Positions 35,566-48,795 of a stretch of 64,000 nucleotides of DNA are shown one piece after another. The first letter of the stretch is position 1. Every line of letters starts with the position of its first letter. Source of the stretch: Strongylocentrotus droebachiensis (Eukaryota > Echinodermata > Echinoidea > Camarodonta > Strongylocentrotidae); contig JAVYIG010000166.1 in assembly GCA_035222895.1 (NCBI GenBank), positions 744,001 to 808,000 on the forward strand. The letters are read 5' to 3'. The position numbers were made by a program, and so were the translations under genes. Below the pieces are notes generated by a model that did not search any database, was not told where the DNA came from, and was given only the letters and a program-made list of their open reading frames with translations.

Positions 35566-38500
35566 CTTGATGCATGAGTAGAAAGAGAAAAACAAATCTG
35601 CATCCATTTTTCTTGCATGACCATACAGAGTTTGATGCCAGAAATTTCAAAAAGGAAATTAAGCTTTTAAAATCCTTGAATTGGCAGCACATTGAGTGGT
35701 TTTGAATCTTTATTTTGTTATCAAAAATAAAAATATGTAATTTTCTCAACTTTTTGACCAAGACTGTACTTAGAGACATTATAGTTTATTAGAGCAATGT
35801 AGCGATTAAAGAAACAAAACATTGTTGCTTGATTTGAACTTGAAGAACAACATGTGATCAATTAAGCCCTTAAAATAAACCCTGTCCTGAAGGGTTGATG
35901 GTTAAAGTTAAAATTTAAGTTGGACTCAGATTCTGTACAACTGTACGTTCCCTATACAAACATGTACAGGGATGTGGGCATACATGTGTTCAGTGTATGA
36001 ACTACTCTACACTGTACTTACCAGATGCTCTTTCTACCGTATGTTTAAACTTGTAATAAATAATGTTTATTAAAAATTGAATACATATGTACATAGCTTA
36101 GAACTACTTTGTGCACTGTACATGCATGTAGTATAGCAATATGAAACCCATACAGTACATGCAGGGCAACAGTTGTCAATGGGTATCCTTGAAACATGTT
36201 AAAGAGCACCAGTATCAAGTCTACATTAAAGGTAAAGACCAGTAATGGTCATGCGATTGCATTGTGAAAGAAACGTTGTGGAATCGATCAGAAAAGATTG
36301 ATCATCTAGCATCTAGCATCTGCAAGGTTCTGGAATCATCAAAATGATAAGAAATTTGGCCCATTCTTCGTAAAGTTACAAGCACTATACACAGAAAGAT
36401 GTATATGGGACTACCCTATCTCTCTCACACGACCATGAGAGAAATAAATTTACCAAATATATGAATTAGTAGGCGGTTTCCCGGCAAATTTTGTATCATC
36501 ATGTATTAGTCAAAACATATTCTTTCACATGATTGGTAATGAGAGCTTCCATTTCATTTTTTGAAATTGGGGCGTTACCAATACTGGTCTTTACCTTTAA
36601 CATCCTATAGAAATTAAATGATTAGAGGTTTAGATGGAAGGTGAAACCAATTCCACTATCATTATTCAAATTACGTAATTATTGTAATTATAGCAACCAG
36701 GACTGAAAGCAACAGTATCAAGTCTAGATTAACATCCTATAGACGTTACAGTACATGATTAAAAGTCTATGGAAGATAAAATGAATTCCATTATCTTTGT
36801 TCAGAGTACATACAAATTGATCACTGTAATTGTAAAGAACACTCCATTCATCTGTGATCAAAACTTCAATTATTCAATCTCGTTAAGACTTAAGATCTGA
36901 AAACATGAATTTATTGGTGTACTGTACATACATGTAGACCTACAGTTATGAAAATGTACAGTATACAATAATGAAATTTGTTGTTTATCTTGCAAGTTAA
37001 TGCTCTACAGACTACTGGACTATTCTAAAGCAGCAGTCCAGCCTGGCATTCAATTAGTTTGGCATTGATTTGTTTTAAAGGGAAGTTAAATAAGATAAAA
37101 AGGATTTCACTGAATGAAAACTTCAACTGATGATCTCCAGTCAAGTATCAACAAAACTTGACTGTGATACATTACATCTACCGGTAAATGCATCTGTGCA
37201 TATATACTTAGACAGTCACTGTCTTTCTTATCCATTTTTTGCTTTCCAGATACCATATATTTTCATCTGCCAGGAAGAGGGGAGTGCAAGTCTACAATCT
37301 ACGGTGTGTCTTGCTACAGACAGATCAAAGCACAGGTAGGCTGTCAAGCCCTGTCTGCACGTTGTTATGATAGTAACTTTTCTGGGGTAGTATTCTGAAA
37401 AAGTCTGTAAGTTTTTAGTATTTCCTGAGATAAAAGAGCGCTCAAATTCTTGTAAGTTGGTGTTCTGAAAATTGCCTTAGCGGGACTATTTTCTCTGCAA
37501 GCTCCGCCTCTATATTAATTTCTGACATGCCCAATTTTTGTGACCTTACCAATCAAAATAAATTGCATATAAATAGGTCAACCAACAGGAGCACCCATTA
37601 CATGTAGGTAATCAGGCAGGGATTTTCGTTGCAATTGTATAAATTATGTGTATATATCAGCTACATTGTTCCTCCTCTCTCAATCAAATCAAATCATATA
37701 TTGATGTGACATCGTATTTGAGTGCGGGATAAAGAAATGAGAGAAAAAATACAAGGAAATTTACAACATTTTCAGAATACTAATATTGTTCTCGTGTTGA
37801 GGATAACAAGAATATTTGAGTTACAAGAGTTTTCAGAAAACTACCCCTGGAGAATATTTGTTTTTCTTCTTTTCCTACCTTTTTTACTAGGTCTTATTTA
37901 TCTTTTCAACTATTTTGAAAGTTTGTTAATTATGTACTCCTTCATCAACTATTGTTATTTGTTATTACCAGTATAAGTACATTTATCTAAGAATTAACCT
38001 TGTGTTTTATAGCTGAAGATTGGTATCGTATGCTGCCTTCTATTGTGGACCTTCACATGAAATCTCACTGAGTTTATATTCAGTTACACACATACATTCA
38101 GCTTCATTATCCTGCTTAGGAAAATAAAGACATCTTTGAGGAAATGAAAGATTAATGGACATGTGATACATGCACATGTAGCAATCAATTTGAAATGAAT
38201 ACCATAATTTATTTCCTTGACATATATATATCCACTTAACAAATAATAATCGCACCAGAAAGGTGATACATGAGTTTAATTAGTGTAATACATACTGCTC
38301 AGTGTATGTTCTGTTTGAGGAAAGTTTGGCAGTTAAATGTGACAAAGATTGGCAAGGATGTGCATTACTGTACAAGCAGCTCTTTATTTGTTTGTGTTGC
38401 CAATTTATGTTTCACTAATTACAACTTTAAAGTGTATGTTCTTATCCTCGAATACCATTTTCCTTACTTTAGTTTCTCTCATTTCTGATTTTACTACCAG

Positions 38501-41500
38501 TACCGGTATTAAAGAAAAACAACCTGATATCAGATGGACTGGTTGAATTAGGGCCTTAAGTGGAATATTTTTAGATGTACACCTACCTGTACCGGTATAT
38601 CGCATTCTCAAGAAAAATTCATCAGGACTAAAGAATTTTTCACATACTCACAAGAATTACAAAACACGGTGAGGGTATGAATAGTTTAGTTGTTAACTGT
38701 ACATGCATGCAGGTACTTGTGATCTTATTCATTGCTTTATCAAACTTAAAGAGTAGGTTGAGTTCTGGGAAGAGGTAAAAAATAATTTGTGAGCGTTATC
38801 ATTGTTATTATGCAAGGGTGGAAGAACATCAGATTAAACATGTTCCCTGAAAAGCATAGCTCTTCAAATGCCTTCATATTTTAAATATTACATAAAATAC
38901 GTAAAAATCGGGGGGTAGGTTTTTTTCGCCATGTGCTCGTGTAGTCCCATATACATCATTCTGTGTACAGTGCTTGTAACTTTGCCAAGATTCGGCCAAA
39001 TTTCTTATCATTTTGATTATTCCAGAACCTTGCAATACACACGAATACTTATATACTAGATGATCAACCTTTTCTGTTCCATTCCACAACGTTTCTTTCA
39101 CAATGCAATCACATGACCAGAACTCAACTTTATCTTTAAGCCATGTTTTGAGCAAATCTCCAAAAGTGTAAAGAACAAGTTACTACAAATGTACTACCCT
39201 CGGCTTTTAGCTCTTTTGTGCATTCACCGTCCCTTCGAACAAGGGGCGGTGAAAGAGAATTCTTGTGAACATGCCTTGTTCCCTGGTCACCCCTTGAATA
39301 GTCCATGCCCTGCTGCCATGTGAACAAGAACAAGGACAATATTGGGATCCCGAACTGGATTAACTTGGGACTAACAGGGGATTAGCTCCTATTCATGAGG
39401 GATTTGAATTTGTAAGGGGCACTTGACACTACATGTACTGGTATGCTTATAACTGGAAGGAGGTTAAAGAGTCTGGGTAAATCTTTTTTTTTTTAATAGC
39501 AGAAAATTCAAGAGAAGCAGTTGTAGAGAAAAATAAGAAATTTATGAATTTTTGAAAGATGTAATCACTATATGTATTGGAACTTCAAACTGGATTAACA
39601 GGGGATTACCTCCCATTCATAAGGGATTATTATTAGAATTTGTAAGGGACACTACTTGACCATTAATATTACTGGAAGAGGTCAGTATGGTCAAATCTTC
39701 TCTTTTTTTAAACAGAAAATGAGAGAAGCAATTGTACAGAAATTAAGAAAGTTATGAATTTTTGAAAGCTGTAATCACTTTACAGTACCTTTTGGAATTT
39801 CAAATTGGCTGATTCAGTAATGTTACTGTGATGTAGTGCCGGACAGTTTTCCCATTTTTTCCGACACACAAAAAGACTGAAATGTCAGTTTTTCCAAATG
39901 TATAACGCAGGACTAGGAGGGTCTTTTCTTTCTAGAGAACTTTGATAATATGCTACCCACAAATCTCACAATATATTATGATTAATATCCCAAGGGAGAA
40001 GGTGCTTAGGGAAAAAAAAAAAATGATATTTTTGTACATGACAAACTGTAGAGTCGTTCTCGACTACAACACAATCCAGTCACTAAATTGTGAAGTTGCT
40101 GTTTGCATAGATTTAGTGACTTCATATTTCATACAATCATAACTTTCTTAATAGTGGTCCGATTTATTTCAAACTTTCCCCGCTCTGTTTCTCTTATTTT
40201 CCGCTTTCACAAAAAGAAGTTATTATTCAAGGGATGGATTGCCCTTTAAGATCACAATTATTTCCCTGTCTCCCACACACACAAGCTTGTATTACACTAG
40301 AGTTTATGTAGTAATGCTTGTATGAATGTATATTTGAATGTTTGTGGTTCATAGCCACAATATTACAAGGCTCTTATTTATTTCTGCCATGTAACAACGG
40401 TATTATGTACATGTACCATGCCCATTTATCTAATTAGAAAATGAAATGATATTTGGAGGCAATGTTTAAAAAGGGAAAACAAGAATATATATGTAAAAAC
40501 CTCATCTTTGTGTCTTTCATTTGGAGAATAAGAATCATCTTCATTTTCATATATTCTGCAAATCTTTGTGTCTCCCATTTGGAGAATAAATATGCTCTCT
40601 TCATTTTCAATTATTTCATTTAGGATAAAAATCCTCTTCTTATCAAATATGTCTTCTATTTGGATAACAAAAATCCTCTTCATTTTCAAATATTCTGTAA
40701 ATCTTTGTATCTCCCATTTTGAGAATAAAAATGTTCTCTTCATTTTCAATTATTTCATTTAGGATCTTCTTTCCAAGACTGCAGATGTGACAAGAGGGAC
40801 TGTTCAGAAGTGTGTCTGTGTCCTCAGTAAGCTGGTAAATATTGGTGTTAAGCTTATTTCTCTCTAGGCCTGTCTTCATCAGCTCGAGATTGCCAAATGT
40901 CGCGCTTTTTTAACTATCCGATCGCAAATTATCCAGCTAATTTGCGTTTTCATCAGCCCGAAGTAGCAATTAGCGTGATATTTGGTCGGGATAATATCTC
41001 AAGAAATCTCGGTCTAGTTTGCAAAATAGTTTGCGCCTGTCTTCATCAGACCGAAGTACGAAAACAAATATCCGGATCCCATCATGCGCAATGATTTCCG
41101 TCTTTTTCCGCACACTGGTCGTACAGTCGGTCTCTGAAGTGCGCAGATTATTTTTCGAGCTAGTTTGTGATCGGTCTAGTGAAGACAGGCCTTCTTTCAG
41201 CTGTGATCGTTCTATAATAACTGTGTAGGTTTGGACAGAGTAAACATTTGCTATTAAACCTTCTTAATGCACTCGGATTGTTTGCAATTGCTGAATGCTA
41301 ATTAGTCGAGTCTTGTTCACAATATTCTCAACCTCGGAGAATCCCCTTTTGGCCAGATTTCTGTGGTCCAAATTATAAATGTGACATTATACATGCATGT
41401 ATGTTCTCTAAAGTAGGTTTCATAAAGATAGAAAAGGAGAGAGTGAGCCAAGAGTTACAGGAAGTATACAATGTAGTTTAGCCACATACTTTGACATTTA

Positions 41501-44500
41501 TAATGAGGATAAATTGATCTTTCTCTGCACATCAATCATTTCTTAAAATCGTATGTAAAGTATGTGTATGCTATTCATGTACGAGTTGAAAGCTGACAAT
41601 CCCTATTCATTTGTTTATCACGCAGTAGATGGTTTGTTTAAATATTCAGCAATCTTTATATTGTAAACTGTAAACCTCCTTCACTAAAAAGGAATAAAAA
41701 CATCCATAACAAAAGAAAAGAACAACAAAAGAGGGGGGAGGGGGTTAGTGGTTGTTTGGACTGTAGCTAAAATTAGATTTTATCGTATTTCTTACTCCAC
41801 TTCCTTAAAGCCATTATACAATTGAACTTTTGCATTGATTCATATTTTAGATTGAACAAATCTAATATATGTATAGTGTCATTCATGAATTAGTCACGGA
41901 TCCATGTTTACTTTGATTGCAAAATTTATCTGTGAAAGCACTTTGGTTTATAGATAAAGTCCTGGTTTTATACAATTGTAGCAATAAGGAAGTGTTTTTT
42001 TATGGTGAAAAGCAGATACCAGGTAATATATAAATAAGACAACAGAACTCTTGCAACTTGATTCATATTTTTGATTGAAACATTGCAATGCATTTTACCT
42101 ATAATGGCATTTATAAATTAGCTTACTTTATTGATAGTAAAAATGTACTTTTCTGTGAAAACACTTAGGTTGGATACATTCCAAGTTCAGGTTTAGCAAT
42201 AAGGAAGTGGTTTTTGATGGTGTACAAGAGAATCGGATATATATTAAATGATTGTAAGAGGAAGGAGAAGAAGAAGAAAAAGGACTAGAATTCTTTGTGT
42301 ACTTCATGTACATGAAGGACATGTATATTCTTTCTCCTTAGAAGTAATTTAAAGTAAATCATACCGTCTATAGTAATAAAAGTAAGATCAATTTACATAG
42401 TGCAGCTACTATTGCGCGATAGCTCGCTCAGTTGGTAGAGCAGTGGTCTTGAATTCGGCAACCCGGGTTCAAAACCAAACGATGCGCTAGTGCCCTTTCG
42501 GAGAGGACCTAATGTCGTTAGTCCTCTGGTTGCTTTAATTACTAACGTGCATTTATGCTTTCTTAGCAGTCAGGTAAAATAACTACCACTACTACTAATA
42601 TACTCTACAGTGCTGTGATGAAAAAAGAACCCCTAACGGTACTTCTTTACAGACACAATAAAAAAAACATTATAATAAGCGCCTGAAAAAACAAGTGTGT
42701 CTTTGAAGACAGCATCAGACAAAGTTTTTCTTTTAGTGGTAGGTTATATTTCAAAGCTTTGGAGTGGTGCAACTGACACCACTACTGACAGCGCAACCGA
42801 AAGCACAACTGAAGGCAACTGAATGATGATGATGTATTCTCATTGTTGAGAACCATCCTCATTCATTACACTTAAAGATAAAGTTGAGTTATGGTCATGC
42901 GATTGCATATTGTGAAAGAAACAGTGTTGAATCGATCAGAGAATGTTACCATAAATCATGTAGCATATATCATTGGTGTACTGCGCAAGGTTCTGGAATC
43001 ATGTGTGGGCACTGTGTGTAGCTCTTTGAAAGTCTGCAAGGGAAAAGCCCATAGATATCAAATACCTTTTGGATTGGAGTTGATATCTGAATTGATCCTG
43101 ATATCTTGTCGAATATCGGCAAAATTGACATTTTACCTCTATCTTTTTTCTTCGTTTTTTTTTTTTTTTTGGGGGGGGGGGTGAGAGTTCCATGTACACA
43201 TGCACATGAAGACCTGTACACTGTAAATTGCATGCAGATAGAGCTAAACAATTAGACCCTGGTACTGATGGACGTAATTTGGAAGAGTCATTAGTACTGT
43301 ATCACAGCAGGCTTTTGAATTTCATTATTTTGTTGATAATTTTTGCCACTCCAAACAACTAACATACTGCATTAATTAGAAACAATTCCGATTGACTTGC
43401 AGCCAGTTTTTCTGCAACTTCACTTTCAATTATAGCGCCACAAGAATTACCTTTAAGTAAATGATATTTTCAAGGATTAAGGCATTGATCTAGAAAGGAG
43501 ATCTTCATTGGATTGGCAAAACCCCAAAGGACTGATTAATCTAGGAAAAACACACCCAAATTGATGTCCTATTAGTGGGCCAAGAAAGTAGATATGACAG
43601 GTAATATTTAATTTCATAAGGACAAATTAGAGTGACGGCTGGGTGGCATGGGTGCCTAAAATAAGATCCCCTTCCTCCCCACCTTGACCTTAAGATTGTT
43701 TACTGTGTCAGTATAATGTATGTCATCATGTGCATGAATAATGTATGCCAAATTAACTTATATGTAGGATAACATACATGTAGTTAATATGCTACATATG
43801 AAGAGCTCGGTTCCAAAAGGTACTACCGGTACTACAGTACATCCACAAAAAAAAAAAAAAAAAATTCAAGAAAAATATTTGTGCAGACTTAGATTTGTTT
43901 AAAGAGTGGTTTTATAATTGTGTCATACATAGTATAATCAGCTAAAGTATCAAGCCAAACTGACATTGCTAACTATGGTAATTAAAAAATCATGATTTTC
44001 TCAGAACTTGGATTTATGGATAGTACCTTTTGGAACCGAGCTCTTCATATGTGAATGTACATGTATACTGTAGGTCCACACCCGTGCATTCCATCCCTGC
44101 TTGTAGCATTTTTTCAAGTTACGTTTTTCAAACTAATGATGTTGAGAAGAAATATTTGACTACCGTACCGAAGACATGCCGTCTGTTCAGAGCCAGAGGA
44201 ATTTAAACAGTTTTAAGAGTTCTGATCCCCTTGTAGCCCCTTTAAAAAAAATATTTGTTCAAGGTTAATTCTTAATTCTTACAGACGATATTAAGTTGTT
44301 TTTTGTCGCATTTATTCAAGATTCTCTCACACACAATTTATGTTGTTGTTGTTGTCTTTATCAAAGATTAATTCTTAATTCATCCACACAATTTGATGTT
44401 GCTATATGTTTATAAAAGATTAACTCTTAATTCATACAGTCAATATTTTGTTGTTGTATTAATTCCATATTAATTCTTTATTCTTAAGAAAAGAGAAAGA

Positions 44501-47500
44501 TAGAAAAAACGCTCACCTTTGGGATAAAGCCTCAATTTTGTGGCATGTACTGTTATGGACGGAAATATATACTGTATCATTTGTAAGTTTAAAGCTACCC
44601 AGTCTGATGTTGTAAACTAATATAGCTGAATTTAGTGGATTTTTCTTTTCTTTTCAAGTTACCAACTGAATTAAATGTTGCTGTACATGAATTTCACCTA
44701 CATGTAAGATGCATCACCTATGTTTTTATAACCTACTTGATTTCCTTCTTTTTCACTTTTTTTTCCTTCCCCTTGCAGCCGTTGTATGGTCTGATCCAGG
44801 CTAAGCTGGAGCTCATCACTCATGCATACTTCTGTGAGCGGGATTTCTCCAAGACGAAAATACTTCAGGTACTGACTGACATTTAATCCCCTGGGATCCT
44901 TTACCCAGACAGACACACAGACACACAGACAGACAGAAAGCTTGTCTTCATCAGCTCGAGATTGTCAAATATCCCGCTATTTGAACTATCCCGATCACAA
45001 ATTATCCAGTTAATTTGTGTATTCATCAGCCCAAAGTTGCAATAAGCGGGATATTTGGTCAAGCTAGTTTGCAAAATATCCGCTATTTGTCCGGTGCATC
45101 TACACAAGCCAGAAGACTCGCACTATGCGTGAATGCTGAGCAAAATATCTCGAGCTCGAGTTCAAGTCTCAAGCTGATGAAGACGCGATTTGTCACTTCT
45201 GGATTATTTCCCAAATCTGAAATAGCGGGCTATTTAGTAATCTTGAGCTGATGAGGACGGGCCTAGAGAGTCAGACACAAACATCCTTAAAAGTAGTCAT
45301 CCCTAGTGGTTTTGCTTCCTTAGTTTTGAAGGAATTAAACCAAATTTCATTTTATGTTAAAGGTGCTAGTGGAAATTTTCAATCGAAATGAAGGGTTTGA
45401 ACTGTGCATAATTTTTTTCCTACTGATATACTTTAAAAAGAAGGTTCATCCAAACTGATTATTAGTATTGCCCGATCCAGCTGGGTTGTGACTGTTGGTG
45501 ACAAATTGCAAACAACATTTGCAGGGGATTTCCCCCCAAAAATGCAGTCTGTTCTCTGTATCTGTCTGGATAAAGGAATCCAGAATAATTGTGTATTATT
45601 ACAATTTTAAAAATCACTCAGCATAAAGGAAGTTGAAATGATTGAAATCATAGAATGAATCGTCTTGATACATTGATCCTCATTACGTATACCAATTAAA
45701 CCCTGATCTTCCCTCTCTGATAACCGACTCTTTTTCTTAATATCTCGTCTTCAGCAACAAATCTGGTAGTACCATATTCATTGTAATTAGGCCTGTCCTC
45801 ATCAGTTTGAATATGCCAACTACCCGCTATATTAACTATCCCGATCGCAAATTATCCAGCTTATTTGCGTCATCATCAGCCTGCAGTTGCAATTAGCGGG
45901 ATATTCGGTCGAGAAAATATCCCCAGAAATCTCTGTGTTGTTTCCTAAATATCCCGCTATTTGGGAAATAAATAGTAGGCTAATTTGCGCCTGTCCAAGC
46001 TAGTTTGTGATGAGCGTATCCATCTGGTGAAGACTTAATTCGAGCTTCGGTATAATATCCGAGTCTGGAAATAGAGGGTTATTTGGCAAACTCGAGCCGA
46101 TTTAGGCAGGCCTAATGTCGATCTGTCCTATTGAGAGCCACCCAGGTCAAATCCAGAGACCCGTTTCACAAAGCCTTTTTTTCAATGACAAATGACAAAA
46201 ATCAGTGACAAATCTGCTGATAACAAATCATAAGCAAGGATTTCAGTAGCTTAGAACAAAAATTGTCATTTGTTACTAATGACAAGTTTTGTGAAATGGG
46301 GCCCAGACTTGTGACTATCAGTAATATGACTGGGTAGTCTGCCAATTTTTCTCCCCCATTTTTATTAAGAGGTTGCGAAAGACAACTCTATCGTCTCCTT
46401 CAGTGGTGATTTATTTATCTGTGACCTATTTGAAGGAGACTACTCAAGTAGGTCACCTGACAAGCATACTTGACCTATGAACAGAGTGGATGCATGTACA
46501 TGTATGCACTAGCCTACTGTACATGTAGCACTTCAATAACCCTAAAACTTAAGAATGAAGGAGAAGAACAATGAAGAAGGGAACGAAGATGAAGAAAAAA
46601 TGAAGGAGCAGAAGAAGAAGAAGAGCAGATTGATAAAACTGCACAAAAATACTTGAGACAATTAAGATGTCACATTGACAAAAACTTAGTTTGTAGAAAG
46701 TTTGAAGAAAGTTCGGAGAAGAGGGCTCCACCATTCATTACCACATCACAATGACTCCTTACTTCAAAGCCCCACCGCAATACTTATATCTACTTGCGTC
46801 TTCTATATATAGCAAACAATGCCTAACATGTGACCATTGGTCCCCCATGGTCCCCTTTTTCTGATGTTAATTGAGAGCTGATTTGATTAGACACATGTCA
46901 GTGACCATGCAGGGAGGTATAATCCCTCCTGGCCAAACTAGTGCAGATACATGTAGACTTTAATATGTACACAAATTAATAGTAAGCTAGGAGAGTAGAT
47001 AAAGTTTATTTTGTTATAACTATAAGTGAAATGTTAGACACATGGCCCTGTCCGTAGGCAGCTGTGCATACAAGTATTGAGGGTAGGGTCGATTTACCAT
47101 GTCGGGTAAGAAGATACACCGGGTGCCCTGAATCATGGTTATAAATAACGCAAGATCACCCAATGAAACCGGTTCCCAAGGAAACAAAGGGTTTTAATAA
47201 AGGAGGGTTCATTTCAACTCATTTCAACTCATACACAAAGATCGTTTAAACACTTTTTCATTTTAAGGTTTACCTTAAGATTTTTTTTTTTTTTTTTTTT
47301 TTTTGAGGCCGCCATCCTTGTCAAGCTTTGCTTATGATTGCGGTCCCCTGCACTTTTCCAACAGAATAGTTCTGATAATACTTTAAGTTTATGACTATAT
47401 GTTATAGAGATATTAAGTTTCATTATTATATGTATATATTATATAAAAAAAACATTTTGAAATGAAGAAATTATTGTTTGTTTATGTTATATTATACCTT

Positions 47501-48738
47501 ACATTTATATGTTATTTGTTATTCAGTTATATTTGATATGGAAAATATGCAGAAATAAAATCAAATTAAAAAATCAAATCAAATCTGTTTGCAGCCAGAA
47601 GGGTCTAAAACAGCCTTCATTTTCTTCTGGCTCTGAACAGACAATTTTATCTTGAAAATGTCACTAAGTTTACAAAGTATTTGAGTGACAAAGGACATTT
47701 TGGGAGACGTTTGAAATCATATAGCATTATTCCACGATATCTACAAATGTAGCTCTTAAAATTCATGAACCCACTTTGAATTTCAAGTTTGAAGACAAGA
47801 TTTTCTTTGTCCAATTTTGTCGCAAATATTAGATATGATAGGATTTGAAATTGGGGCTGTATGCTCTGTCTTTTGAACTTTAATAAAGAGAGTTTGACCA
47901 TTTGCAAATGGGGCCATCCCAGCTAGTAGACCAACATAACTTAGCAGTACATGAGAAAATATGGAAAAAAAGAAACATCCCAAAAGTTCAAGGGACTGAT
48001 GTCGTTGGCCTTGTGGGCTATTCCTTTCGTCTGCAAATTCAAATGTCTAAAGAGGCTTCATGTATATGTATGTACCGACACAAACGGAAGCTTGAAATTT
48101 TGTTTCAGATATGAGGAACTTAACCTCGCTGTGAAATTTATGTACATCATATGAAAGTAAAACTGGATTATTTGAATGAGTATTAAATGAAGATATATGT
48201 GCAGCAATTAATTATAAATGAAGTGGACTTTCACTAAATAGAAGACATTTGAAGACCATAAACATGTGGTAAAATAGAAGCTTCCCTGCACTCGCAAGAA
48301 ACAATGGGAATTTGGATTGTAATTCAATTCTCTCTTTTATTGATGGTCAATTTTTAAATCATGCTAATTGCTTTCAATGTGAAAGACCTTCGTGAATATT
48401 TTCTTTTTGTCAACTTTGCTCTCTGTTTGCTACATTAAAAGAGAAAGTTAAGTTTTGGTCATGGGATTGCATTGTCAAAGAAACAGTGTGGAATCGATCA
48501 GAAAAGGTTGATCATTTAGAATATAATTGGTGTGTACTGCATGGTTCTGGAATCATCAAAATGATAAGAAATTTCGCCCAGTCTTGGTAAAGTTACAAGC
48601 ACTGTACACAGAAAGATGGATTGGAGCTACCCCATTTAACCATTGACAGAGATGCCAACCAGTACGGATTTCCTGAATTGGTACGGAAATTAACGACCAT
48701 TACGGCAGTACGGAATGTTGTCTAAAAATTACGGATTA

Positions 48739-48795
<57 letters not shown>

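Noticed and set aside
47902-48154. Possible coding exon in AVL9 intron 5
   Set aside because: Two overlapping frames are open by chance; no recognised motif or splice fit, and AVL9 exons 5 and 6 join directly in phase.
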